Made by a program: the position numbers and the translations under genes
Source of the DNA: Thamnidium elegans
Taxonomy: Eukaryota > Mucoromycota > Mucoromycetes > Mucorales > Mucoraceae
DNA: 64,000 bases
Assembly: GCA_025201345.1 (NCBI GenBank)
Contig: JAIXMG010000001.1
Location: 1,426,001 to 1,490,000, forward strand
Reading direction: 5' to 3'
In this document: one piece after another, positions 23,238-35,312 of the stretch
Numbering within the stretch: the first letter of the stretch is position 1
How the letters are laid out: every line of letters starts with the position of its first letter
Notes under the pieces: model-generated
Told to the model about the DNA's origin: nothing
The model's input: the letters and a program-made list of their open reading frames with translations, nothing else
Databases searched by the model: none

Positions 23238-26200
23238 ATGAGTATGAGAGAAATTATATGTCGAGTAAGAGCACTTTATCCTTACGAATCCAACGATCCT
23301 TCTTCCTTGTCATTTAAAGCTAATTCTGTCATTGAAGTACTTGCTCAATTAGAGTCTGGTTGGTGGGATGGTTGGTAAGCTACATAATAATAATAAAAAA
23401 AAAAGTATGTTTATTCTCATGAAAAGTTCTAATTTATAATAAAAACAAGGTGTGACGGTAAAAGAGGTTGGTTCCCTAGTAACTATGTTGAACTTTTAAA
23501 AGAAGAAGAAAACATCGAAGAAAGACAGCAGGTATAACGAAAAAACTATAAAATAAATAAAATAAAAAACTAGTCTAACCTTGTTTATTAAGTTATGGGA
23601 ATTACAACAACAATGGAAATCGAAACGACAAAGACAACGTGTTACGGACCAAGATATGCAAAACCAATTAAGACTTAGTTTACACGCGGTAGATATGTTA
23701 ATACCAACACTTTCCAGTAACTCAACAACATCAGACTGGATATTACAAACTACTGAAGATGGATCAGAACAATATTATTATAACCCTAACACACAAGAGA
23801 TGAGATATTCTATGCCTCCTGAAGGTCTAATGGAAGAAAAGATTAAACTCGCTTTGGCAAATAACAGTGAGAATAGCTTACAGGACTCATTTTATACTGC
23901 TTTAAAAAATGTAGATGAACCTCCTGTACGTCCGGAACGTGCAGCTAATCGTGTTATCACTGAAGATATTGGTCATGACTATCGTTTAGATAGCTCAATG
24001 CGTGCTGCTTCTACTATACCTCCACAACAACAACAACAGCAACAACAACAACAACAACAAGAAGAAGAAGAGTACGAAGATGATGATAAAGTAATTGAAA
24101 TATTAATTTAATATGTTTGTCACACTAACAAAAAAAAATCTTTTTTTGCGTGCATATGTAGCTTCCACCAAATTGGACACGTAAAATGACACCTAAAGGT
24201 AGATACTATTACTGTAATTTAAAAACCGAAGAAACAACATGGGCCTTAGAGAATATTGACCCTGATACTGGTATCCTTGTAAGTTATTTATTATAATTTT
24301 TTTTTTTGTAAGGTCTGACAAGAAAGTTTATCATGGTCACTCAATCTTTAATTTTGTGTACTTAGGTTTCCTCACTACCCGATTCACTTCCTACATCACC
24401 CCAACAATTTAATTTTGGTCAAAGTAATATTGATGAATTATCTTTGCAAGATCGCTCCAGTAGTATCTATAGTGATGATAAAGTAGCCATTTCATGGCAA
24501 AGTCTTTCTACGTTAATTGCTCACGCAGTACATAATTTAAAAGAATCTATTCGTCAAGGCCATACTGCTTACTTTAGCGAGGACACAACGACCATTGTAC
24601 ACCGTATTCGATTATTACTTTATGTATCTAATTGTCTGGATAAGGAAACGTCTGTGCACTTAAAATCCAATAAAGCGCTACGTAATCAGCATCGTAGTTT
24701 ATTAGCTGCATTGGCAAAACTTGTACTCTCTTCCAAAGTTGGGTCCAGTACTTGGCCCGCACCAGAAGCACTTTCCAAACTGCAAGTAGATTCAGACGAT
24801 GTATTAATCGCAGTTCGTAACTTTATGATTTGTGCTCAAGATTTATCAGTGGAAATCAAGGAAAGTAAACCTTCTTTAATGTATGACGGCAATATATGGC
24901 GTAATAGCCCATTTGTGATAAAGAACAGTAGTGGTATTAGTATGCTGGGTAAATCTGATATGGTCACAGCAACATTGGTTTTGGCCGATAACGTAAGAGC
25001 TGCATCTAGTTCGTTTATGGATAGTGTACGTGACGCATTTTCCAATTTTGAAAATGATGATTTAAAAGGTACTTTAGTGAAACTAAAGGCAAATGCTCCT
25101 TTACTGGTAGCTCAATTTAGGAATCTTAGTAATACCACCAGCCATTTCTTAAACGCTATTGAAGAAGTATGTCAAGCTCAACAAGGAAATACAAGATCCT
25201 TGATTTTAATTAAAGCAAAGCAACCTATTTATTCTGCTATGGGTTCCTTGTTTGTTGTATCGCAAACTATTACAAGTTCAAACCTTGATGGTGTACAAGT
25301 AAAAGCAGCATATCATCGACTGGAACAATGCATAAATTCTATCGAAACTAGTCTACAAGATGTCATCGAGGCAACACATAAGCATATGGATGATATGGTA
25401 AATGGTAGTGGTAGTGGTGGTGACGAAACTAGAAATACTCCTACTCCTACACAACGTCAATATAATATTAATAGTAATGGTTCTTCTCGATTATATATGA
25501 CTTCACCTGTTCAAACTACAGTACAAGCTGCAGCTATTGAATTTATTGGTGATGATGAAGATAAATCTGAAGAATTGGTCAATCGTCGTGCTGATATTGG
25601 ATTGAATACATTGATGTCAAATCCATCCGTTCATTCCGGTTTATTATTAGATGGTAGTATATTGGGAGATGAACAACAGTCAGATACAAGTAGTCTTCAT
25701 AGTGATTTAACTAACAGTTTGCGTCAACCAAAAGAAGCCAAAATTACTAAATTCTTTGGTGAGGATACAATGGAAGCTGCACGTCGTCGAGATACAGTAT
25801 CTACAATACCTACTCTAGCTGGTTCAGGTACTACACATTCGGGTATGACAGGAGATATGCCGTGGTTTTTGATACCTGATATTTCGCCCGTCGATATGGT
25901 GTTTAATATGGAAGGAAATGTAAAAGGCGGGTCATTACACGGTTTAGTACAACGCTTAACGCAACATGACCAATTAGGTAATATATATATACATTTATCA
26001 AGCATATATATATATATATATATGTACTAAATTAAATCTGCCTTATCTATATAGATTCCAAGTTTAATACAACATTTTTACTTACATACAGATCATTCTG
26101 TACTACAGGAGAATTATTTGATGAGCTATTCCAACGTTACCAGTTGGCGCCACCGGAAGATTTGAAGGCAGAAGAATTAGATATGTGGCGAGAGAAGAAA

Positions 26201-27397
26201 CTGAAACTTGTTCGTCTCAGGTAAATTTTATTATGCATTGCATAAATTAATTTATATATGTATATGTTATACTCATTCTTGTAATATATAGAGTTTTTAA
26301 TGTAATCAAGTCATGGTTAGAGACTTACTTTAACGAAGAAGAAGATAGACCCATTTTACCTGAAATAAGTCATTTTACAGATCATGTTATTGTTGAATCG
26401 ATGAAGTTTGGAGCAGAGCAATTATCTAAATTGATCAAGAAACGTATGCTATCAGAAGATTCCGGTCAAATACGTAAAATGAAGTTAAATGTGCGTACAG
26501 CAGATATGCCAGTTCCTATCTTACCAAAGAATATGAAGCGGATTAAATTGCTTGAATTGGACTCGCATGAATTAGCACGACAAATGACAATTATGGATTT
26601 TAAACTTTATAATCGAATTAAGCCAGTTGAATGTCTTGATAAGAATTGGGGTAGACCAGATACTGATGTTGGACATATTGCAGCGAATGTGAAAGCGTCT
26701 ATTGAACACTCTAATCAAGTCACTGCTTGGGTAACTGATTCTATATTAAGTAAAGATGAAATTAAGAAGAGAGCAGTAGTAATGAAACATTGGATATTCG
26801 TTGCAGAGCGATGTAGACTATTAAATAATTACAATACTTGTATGGCCATTTTATCTGCATTTGATAACGGTTCTATCGGTAGATTAAAGCGTACTTGGGA
26901 ATTGATTAGCGCAAGATCAATGCAAATTCTTCAAAATATTCGTAGACTTATGGGCGCTAATCGTAATTTTAGCGAGTACAGAGAAATCATTCATAGAATT
27001 AATCCTCCTTGTATTCCTTTCCTTGGTATTTACTTGCAAGATTTAACTTTTATTGAAGATGGTAACTCAAACTTTTTAAAGAAATCAAATAATTTGATCA
27101 ATTTTGCAAAGCGTATGAAGACGGCTGAAGTTATTCGAGATTTACAGCAGTATCAATCCACTCATTATATGTTGACTGCTGTTCCTGATATCCAAGAATT
27201 TATTAAAACACATTTACATTCTAGCAGAGAAGAAGAAGAATTGTACAACTTGAGCTTAAAATTAGAACCAAGGTAAAGTTGTATTTTATTATATTTCTAT
27301 TTATATACGTGTATACTCAACTACTTGTATGTCATCCTTTAATAGGGAACGTGGGGAAGATACAATTGCAAGAAGATTAAAAGAATCCGGTTTATGA
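23238..27397 (+). CDS. Ras guanine-nucleotide exchange factor (SH3-WW-RasGEFN-RasGEF)
   Basis: Eight exons (23238-23374, 23450-23531, 23593-24090, 24162-24278, 24366-25977, 26055-26220, 26292-27272, 27346-27397) give about 1214 residues. Domains in order: SH3 at about 6-66 (ALYPYESNDPSSLSF, GWFPSNYVELL); a WW-like segment near 130-160; a Gln-rich tract with acidic tail near 222-238; WW at about 240-272 (LPPNWTRKM, YYYCNLKTEETTW); a long helical and linker region; the RasGEF N-terminal motif near 790-880 (FLLTYRSFCT); and the catalytic CDC25 homology domain at about 955-1180 (ELARQMTIMDFKLYNRI, HWIFVAERCR, PPCIPFLGIYLQDLTFIEDG). It should load Ras-type GTPases with GTP, probably in cAMP or MAPK signalling and hyphal growth. 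Residues of the catalytic helical hairpin look intact. Confidence 0.93.
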
Positions 27398-27710
27398 TTG
27401 GATAAATAAAATACACATATATGACTTTGTTTTTTGAGCGTTTTTTTTTTTCTTTTTGGACCTTTTTTTAATACATTAAAAAGGAAAAATATATACACCC
27501 TTTTCTCTTCCCCTCCCTCCCTCTCTCTCTCCGTTCTTCCTTTCACTTCATTTAATGCTACATGGATGAAACAGTTTCCTACCACTTTGCAACTGTCAAA
27601 CAAAGACGAGAAAATAGACATGAAATGTAAAATAAAAAAAATAAATCAACGTATTAAAAATATGTTTTGTTATTTTTTGTTTTTCTTTGCTTACATTATA
27701 AAAAATGTAG

Positions 27711-29071
27711 TGATTACCAACTTACACTAAGACAACAACCTAAACAATCACGAATGTGTGGTGTAGGCGAAAAAGGTGAATCAATACACTCTATTATTTA
27801 TCATACTGCTATTAACTCTTCTTTGGTTTTTTATTGTAGCTGATAGAAGACCAATCGATCCACCTCGTAAATTAACATGTTTCATCATTATAAAATAACA
27901 ATTCATCTCTAATAATTGTAATTTATTAGCTATCGTTCAACTAAAAGTAATTGATTCCAAATTGCCTTTGACGGAAAAAAAGTAAGCAAAACTATACAAC
28001 TAAGCGATTGACCAAAAAAAAAAAAAAAAAAGAGAGAGAGACTAATACCAAAACAGTAGCTATTTACAGAATCCTTATTATTTCATGTATGCATCGTTAA
28101 TGGCTGCCGACTTGGATGAAGAACTTCATTTATTAAGAGATGGGAAAACAAGAAGTACGACTGGTTCAGTTGTTTCTTCATTGTATCATTTGAAAGATAT
28201 CGACAACACTGATGCAGGATTTTTTGTGTTTCCAGATTTATCGGTTCGAATGGAAGGCAGTTACCGTTTGAAGTTGAGTTTGTTTGAGATTATAGGAAAA
28301 GAAGTATTCCATTGTAGGTCAATTATTTCCAACAAGTTCTTTGTATATTCAGCCAAAAAGTAAATTCTTATTATTATTGTTTTTATTATTTATGATTGTG
28401 TACTAATATTTTTTTCTTTTTCTCTAGATTCCCTGGCATGGAGGAATCAACATTTTTATCTAGATCATTTGCTGATCAAGGGTTAAAAATAAGAATTCGA
28501 AAAGAGTTACGACAGCGAAGAAAATTAAGTAAAATAAGTGATTCGGAAGAGAATAACAATAATAGTGATAACAATAGTAATGATGCTTCTACTAAAGTTT
28601 CAACGAAAAAGCAAGCGAGTGGGAAAAGAGCGAGGATAATACGGAACGATGATGATACAGCGGCTTCAGGTTACGTATACAACGCAAGACCGTCTAGCTG
28701 GGTACCGCCGATGATGGAAAAAAATAAATACAATGCGGTGATAGGAACGGGTAAAAAAAAATACTTTTTTTTTGTACGTAATAACAATATATTAACATTA
28801 TCAAATAGACCGCCCAACTTATTTCTTAAATAATGAGTATCAAGATGCTAATAATACCAATAATAACCATAATACTAGTCGATATTCACCGCAAGAAATT
28901 CCAAATCCTTCACCTTATCCTTCATACCGTCCCAATCAATTATCATACTTTTATCCTCAAAATTATCAACCTACGGCTATTCCTTCCTCCTCTACCTCTC
29001 CTAGTTCCGCGTTACCATCACATCAATTATCATCACATCAACTACCTCCACCTCCACCCCCACATTACTAA
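27711..29071 (+). CDS. Velvet-domain transcriptional regulator
   Basis: Exons ending or starting at 27775, 27840-27866, 27930-27981, about 28070-28359, 28428-28750 and 28809-29071 spell a velvet domain. It begins [20 protein letters not shown] and continues [44 protein letters not shown] and [21 protein letters not shown]. Velvet proteins (VeA, VelB, VosA types) are NF-kB-like DNA-binding regulators of spore development and secondary metabolism in fungi. The tail is Asn/Ser/Pro-rich and ends in a poly-Pro stretch. The first coding exon lies upstream of 27711 and could not be fixed; ATGs near 27564 and 27620 are candidates. An A-run at the donor near 27981 leaves a one-base frame ambiguity, probably a counting limit rather than a mutation. 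Confidence 0.87.
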
Positions 29072-29687
29072 AAAAAAAGAAAAAAAAAGAAAAAAAAAAG
29101 AATAAAAATTATGTTCAATTGGTACATAAATCCCTTGTAGGATGAGAAAGTATTTTTTATTTATTTATTTTTACATGGCTAATTTTTACTTTGTCATACA
29201 CCACGCGGGTTCCTATATACATTCACTAATTGATGGCGTAAACATATATATAAAGAGCAATAAAATGCCTGTATAATCACACGAATATATATACATATAT
29301 ATATATCATGATCGATTTATATTTTCTATAAACCTCCTTTTTTAAAAGACATGCGTACCATAATAACTATTGTCATCAAAGAGAGAGAAAAACATTTTGA
29401 CAAAAAAAGTTACATAAAATGTTAATATGGGAGTGGATACACAGTAATTATAGTTGTCAACATCCAAGAATATTTTTATTATTTTTGAACTAAGCTTAAA
29501 AATAAACAACCTAGATTTAAACTTTTTTTCTGGAATGAGAACAATATTATGGTGATACTAACTTTCAAGTTGTTTTAAGAAAGCGCGTGTAACACTGGAT
29601 CTACCTGCTTAGAAAGAAATCTTTTATTGACAGTCTTATCTTTTGCATTCGAAAAAAAAAAACAAACAAACACATGTGGTATTCTCA

Positions 29688-29690
<3 letters not shown>

Positions 29691-29733
<43 letters not shown>
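29691..29733. repeat. Long T homopolymer
   Basis: An uninterrupted run of about 43 T, the longest homopolymer in the window. The exact length is uncertain by eye and in sequencing. Confidence 0.8.
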
Positions 29734-29735
<2 letters not shown>

Positions 29736-30389
29736 AAGTGCATAAATACAAAAAAGGGGTACAATGCCTATTGAAAGGGTCATAGAAGCTGGAGTACTAT
29801 ATCCGCGGAGGTTCTCTTCTTTAGTGAATTGTTTCTTGTTCATTCTTGTACTTTGTCTAATCTTCCGGTGTTAAACGTTCGCTACTAGATAATCAACTAT
29901 CAAATTGGACACTATATCGCCTGATAATAATATTAGAACTACTCAATCTCGTATTTGCAGACATAATCTCTATCAAAATAGATATATCATGGAAATCTCG
30001 AAAATTCCTAACGTTACTGATTATCAGCATATTAGTATTGTTCACTTTGCATTTGGCATTACTAGTTTTCACGCGGTCAAATTTTTTGACAATATTAACA
30101 TAACGATATATGCATCCCTAAGCTGTAACAGTTTAGTTTAAGCGGTCTTTCAATCAACTTCAACAGTTCGACATTATATCATTACTCTGTACTATTATCG
30201 CCTCTCTGAGTTTGTTTCAAGTAAAAAGATCTTACTCGAATATGGTACAGTCATCTCCTCAACTTGCTCATTATATGGTCGTAATACCGATAGTAGACGT
30301 CATTTTCCTGTAGAATGCGATATCATATGGAGGATCTGGGAGTAGTATTTTCCGCTTATTGGTATTTCTTCTGAAGAAATATATACAAA

Positions 30390-30580
30390 TCAAAGATTCC
30401 TCAAAGTATTCGTACTTCACGCTAAAAAAAATATTTCTCCGTCCTTTCCGATACTATATACCGACTGTAGATTATTTACTTGAAACATGGAAACGATAAC
30501 CTGTCCATTTATCTTCTTTCACAAATCGAACCATTGATACTACGGACAATCACTCACATCGAGCAATTACTCCAGTCAAC
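30390..30580 (-). repeat. Diverged dispersed fragment, copy 2
   Basis: Matches 13985-14190 in the same orientation with scattered substitutions and small indels. Shared landmarks are GATAACCTGT and AATCACTCA on the plus strand. The minus-strand frame again reads QVIVSM and GKDGEIF, with stops. Family unknown. Confidence 0.6.
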
Positions 30581-30711
30581 AACAGATCAGTTTCCTTTTA
30601 CAGTCTCCGTTTTATTTCAATCCCACTGCTCATTGACGTGTGACTAATAATTTTACTTTTTAATAAAAACAACTTTTACAAAAAAAAAACCCTCTTTGTA
30701 TAAATCCCAAT

Positions 30712-33500
30712 ATGACTGATAAGAAGCTTCCTTATAACGTAACCTTATTTTTTCTTTTTTACGTTTACCTTACTTAAACTAATATCGTCCTTTTTTTTAA
30801 AAAAAAAACAGTTGGAATCTTTACATTGGGATAATAACCACACTCGAAATACTGAGGATACTTATTGTTATTGTGGACAAGGAATAACAGAGTAAGAGAA
30901 AAAAAAAAGTTTTTGCAGTGTGTTCAATACCTAATTCAACATGAATAGTGATCAACCTGTCATTCGATGTGAAAAGTGTCGTCAATTTTTTCATGGAGGT
31001 AAAAAAAAAAAAAAAAAAAAAGAATGTAGACCAACGCCATGTATCGGAAATAGATTGTATTAGTTGCATGGTAAAACCTTTACTTTATGGCGATACATTT
31101 GGAACCTTTCATTGTTCCATTTGTAATGAAGGTCAAGAAACCTTTCAACGAAAAGGGCTTAGTTGGATCGCTATTGTGCACTTGGTCATATATAATTTAA
31201 TTAAAAAAGCTCAAATAGAGGACGCTAAAAAAGACGAAAAAGATAGACGCGAACATTATTATTTTAGATGGAAAGAGGATGTGTGTGCATTTATTGATGA
31301 CTATTGGGATTATCTTGTACCTGACAAACAAAGTAATACCTTTTTTTTAGAGTTTATAAATATGGTTTGATTGATAATTCCTTTTAACGTAGGATCTTTA
31401 ACTTGGAATAATACAATTGCTAGTGTATTATCTACTCATAACAACCTTTTTCTTTCTGGATTCGAAAAGTTTCATCAAAGTGGTAAGCATTTTTTCATTT
31501 CTTTTTTCCAAAGCGTACATATTACTCAGTTTTAATTTAGCTTGGTGGACACTGCATAAAGTCGAGCCTCCATCAAACGAAAAGAAGTCAAAAGCTACGA
31601 CCAAACAAAAACCAAATTTAAAAAGACCTTTAAAACGTTCTAAACCAGACCCAGAACCACCAAAACCAAAGAAACCAAAGAAAATTAAAAAAGAGGATCC
31701 AGATCCAGATTTACTCGACTTAAGTTCGTTATCAGAATTATCTTCAGCAAATGAACTTTCAAGTGATGAAGAATTACAACCTGTCAAAAAGAAGAAAACA
31801 GATACAAAAAAACCAGCTTCTCGGAAGCTGAGCTTAGATAAAATGTCCCCCGAAATCTTATCTCCTCGTACAGCGACATCATCACCATCCTCTGAGCATT
31901 CTTTAAAACCGAAACAAACAAAATCCCAACCATCGAAATTTCGTTCTTCTCCAAAACCTACATCTAAACTAACAGCATCTTCATCCTCTCCTTCTTTAGC
32001 TAAACAAGAATTAGAAACAGTTCAATCAAAACCATCGCCATCACCATCTCCACCACCATCTCCAACAGCAGCAGTAACAGTAGCAGTAACAGTAGCGGCA
32101 TCACCGCTACCAAGAGTGGCGTCATCCTCACAATTTACATCTACTGTAATATTACCCGAAAACGTTGATCCTGTATATTTTCCTAAAATTACTTTAAAAG
32201 ATATTTCGAGAGAATCGTCTGTACAACAAGAATCACCTACTACTGAGACTCATGCAATTAAAGAGGAGAAATGTCTAGACATACCCAACTACGCTCCAAA
32301 TACAGCTATGAGTACAGGTACCGATACTGCTGCAAACACACAAAAAAATACAAGCACGCACACAAACACACATGTAACTACAATTGCAACCAAGCCTCAC
32401 GCTACTTCAGTTTACAGTCACCACCTTTCGCAGCAAGACGAATGGTTGTTATTACAACGTTTAGAGCATTCATCAAAAAAGCTTTCTTATACTGCTTGCA
32501 GATATAAACGAAAATTAGCTGTGCGACGTCTTAAACGTAATTTGGGTATAAAGTTATTTGACATAGATGCACATATTATCCAATTACTACGAACACCTAA
32601 ACATGCTTTGGAACCGATTTCTAAAGAAACTACCATTTTACCCGCTTCCAATCAAGAAGAAGAACAATCACTGGATGATCAACAACAACGGTTAGATAAA
32701 ATCACATTTACTCCTTACACGTCATCTTTTGCTTCCCGACTGTTTGGATCCATTCGCCAAAGAGAGACAATCACGCGAGATGAGCCTTGGCTGTCCTCGT
32801 GGAACGGACGTAAACTTCGACCTTTTATTCGTCGTGACTTTCAGAGTAAACCAAATCGTATGTTATTAATGGGTCAAATTAAGGCATGTAATGGGAAACC
32901 ATGTAAAAAAGGTGAAAAGGTGGATGGTGTCGTACCTGGAGAAAGTATTGATTATGTGTACTTTCAAAAGGAGCACTTGGCTCAAGTCAATCTTTTATTA
33001 AGTAGATCCTTTTGGGAAGGTATTGATGTCTCTGAATCACTCTTGTTTCCAGAATTTAGTATTGTAGCTTTATATAAACGACATGTTATTGGGTGTGCCT
33101 TTATGACACCTGAAGCTTATATTACTTACTTTGCTGTAGATGAAGGGTGGGGAAAAGCAAGTATTGGACAGTAAGTAAAAAGTTAATGATACGCCAAAAA
33201 AAAGAAAAAGAAAAAGGGCTCAACATACGTTTATTTAGGTTTATGTTATACCACTTGTTTCAAACTGCTATCAGTAAAGATATCACACTTCATGTCTCTG
33301 CTAATAATAATGCCATGGTATGACTTTTAACGGTTTTTTGTTTGTTTCTTTTTCGAAAACTTATTTTATTTTATTATTAGATTTTGTATCAAAAGTTTGG
33401 ATTTAAACCAGAAGAATTCATTGTTAATTTTTACGACAAATATTATCCTGCTGATAGCGTGTACAGTAAAAATGCCTTCTTTTTGAGATTAAGAAGATAG
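30712..33500 (+). CDS. KAT14: KAT14/CSRP2BP-like GNAT acetyltransferase with N-terminal zinc finger
   Basis: Eight exons (30712-30738, 30812-30891, 30949-30998, 31030-31332, 31393-31482, 31541-33170, 33239-33317, 33381-33500) give about 792 residues. The N-terminal part has a PHD-like Cys/His array (CYCG, CEKCRQFFHG, CISC, CSICNEG) up to about residue 90. The middle (about 180-420) is Lys/Pro/Ser-rich and disordered. Then come YKRKLAVRRLKRNLGIKLFD and a C-terminal GNAT domain. That domain has FWEGIDVSESLLFPEFSIVA, FMLYHLFQTAISKDITLHV, ILYQKFGFKPEEF and the ending NAFFLRLRR. This C-terminus is near-diagnostic for KAT14, a subunit of the animal ATAC histone acetyltransferase complex. A chromatin role is inferred. 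The splice choices for exons 3 and 4 were set by phase and keep the finger continuous. Confidence 0.9.
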
Positions 33501-33845
33501 GCAAGAGTGTCCTTGTACTCTATATATCATTAAACAATTGTCGATAAATAAATAAATTTTGTTGACCCGAATCGGGAGAGAATTCATATGATTCACCATC
33601 CATAAATAAAACATATACATCCATGGCATAATTGAGTGGCGCCCGAATATACTACAGTTTGGCACAGCACCTTAGAATAAGATAGTCGATATTAGTCCAA
33701 AAAAAAAGTTATTTTTAAACAATGATTACTCTTTCAATTTTTGGATTTAAAATTTAATTTAAAATGTATTAGATGCGTCTAAACGAGTATTTCGCTATCC
33801 TTGCTTTTTCCACAAAGAAAGGTAAATTGGGTCCATAGTAATCGT
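33501..33845. other. KAT14 3' flank
   Basis: Terminator and spacer region with AATAAATAAA near 33546. No gene seen. Confidence 0.5.
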
Positions 33846-34586
33846 AAAGGGGTTGACCCCCAAAAATGAAAAACGAAAAAAAAAAACAAAAAGTACGTTT
33901 TTAATTTTTTTTATCAAAGATATATTTAAAACAACTATTTTATATTATACAACTTGGGTCTAAAACGCGTTTCCTGTTTTTTAATAAATTAAGAACCATT
34001 ATTTGTTATAGCTGGTAAAATTAGCAGTGATTTCTTATGTGAACGATTTTTTAAGCTGCAATACCGCAATAATTATCACGCCACAATTGCTCTCTTCTTT
34101 CAATTATTTTGCCCTTGTCCCTTTGGAGTGTTTTATTGTTACTACGTTTTTATAACCGACTTGGGTAATATGGCACATTTCGTTGCTACATGTTCAATGT
34201 CAAAAGAAAAAACAAAATACATAAATAAAATAAAAGTACATATTGCAAGTTGTGGATAATATTAAGAAAAGAAAAGAAAAGGAAAGTAAAAATAAAAGTA
34301 AAAGAAAGAAAGAAAAATGTAAAAGGAATTGTATTTGCATTTGTTTGAGTTTTAAAATAGGGGTTGTTGTAGTACAAAGAAAATGCAACTGTCAATTACC
34401 GAGTATAATAACAAAAAGATAATTAAAAGAATATAAACTATAAGGCCGTACCCGAGGGAAGTACACTTTATAATTTTTTATTAAATAAAAGATACTATAA
34501 TGAGAAGATCCAGCACCTCATTTACATGTACGCATTGCATAATTATAACTGTCAAGCATTATGCCAAATGTTAAACCAAATAAGCC

Positions 34587-34950
34587 AAACATATTATATT
34601 TTACTGTAAAAATAACAGTAAACTTTATTAAGAATGTTGCGGATAGATTATTAAAAGGAAGAAAAAAAACATTAAGGTAATGTTTACATTTAATGAGAAT
34701 TAGGGCAGACATTATCTTTCCCTTTTTAAGAAGCCTTTTCTTTTTTATAATGCCTTCTCTTTTTTTAAGACATTCTTTTTTAAAACGCTTTCTCATTCTC
34801 TTTTTAGGACACTCATTTTTAGGACACTCATTTTTAAAGACGCTCATTTTTAAAGACACTCATTTTTAAAGACACTCATTTTTAAAGACACTCATTTTTA
34901 TTTATAGCTTTTTTTTCGGGGGGGGGAGAGAGGGGGGTTTTTTTTGGCCC
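34587..34950. mobile_element. 364-bp insertion inside repeat copy B
   Basis: Copy A joins TTAAGCC directly to the complement of its AACCCAAAGG; in copy B 364 bp separate these points. The insert contains a short tandem array and a G-rich stretch (34917-34936). No terminal repeats stand out, so it could also be sequence lost from copy A. Confidence 0.55.
34790..34900. repeat. Tandem repeat, ~17-bp unit
   Basis: About six units of the form GACACTCATTTTTAAA with small variants (GGACACTCATTTTTA, GACGCTCATTTTTAAA). The array lies inside the 364-bp insertion. Confidence 0.8.
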
Positions 34951-35066
34951 TTTGGGTTGGGTTGCTAAATAAGAAAAAGTTAGAAATCAACTCTTTTTTA
35001 TTTGCAGCAGAATGTTTTTATAATACTTTCCTTCTCTCCTCGTATCACTCCAACTTTCTACCAGCC

Positions 35067-35312
35067 AGTGCTTATGGTACCATTTGCGCCATGCAATTTT
35101 TTTTTTTGGGGGTTTACAGATTTGACCCATCTGCAGGGCTTTTTTCCAAAAGAGACAACTTGTGAATTTACATCCCCACCCCGCGGTAAGAGAAAGCGGA
35201 ATGGGGATGTAAACCCACAACCTGCCTCTCCGGAAAAAAACCACCACGGATGAGTCAAACTGCAAACACACAAAAAAAAAGATTACAAGGCGCAAATGGT
35301 ACCATAAGCACT
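35067..35312. mobile_element. 246-bp foldback (MITE-like) palindrome
   Basis: The ends are a 24-bp perfect inverted repeat: 35067-35090 against 35289-35312, starting AGTGCTTATGGTACC. The symmetry continues inward along nearly the whole element. There is an imperfect arm with CAG-TTTGAC-CATC-TTTTTTCC on both sides and an inner stem at 35167-35184 pairing with 35196-35213, around an 11-base loop centred at 35190. It has no coding capacity. It resembles a foldback transposon or MITE, and its transcript would be a long hairpin. Its outer terminus is also the right end of repeat copy B and the left end of copy A. Confidence 0.8.

Larger units (their letters stand above)
29072..30711. other. 1.6-kb spacer with repeat debris
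   Basis: The velvet gene 3' end, a long T tract, and from about 29900 a stretch of less AT-biased, decayed DNA that includes a dispersed fragment also seen at 14 kb. The frame at 29905-30141 has no recognisable domain. Confidence 0.5.
33846..35085 (-). repeat. ~880-bp dispersed repeat, copy B (with insertion)
   Basis: Inverted copy of 12057-12935 at very high identity. It begins GGGGTTGACCCC and ends at CTTATGGTACCATTTGC. It is 364 bp longer because of an insertion at 34587-34950, and its right end merges into a foldback element. The shared flank-to-flank structure and near-identity point to recent transposition or duplication. Confidence 0.85.
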
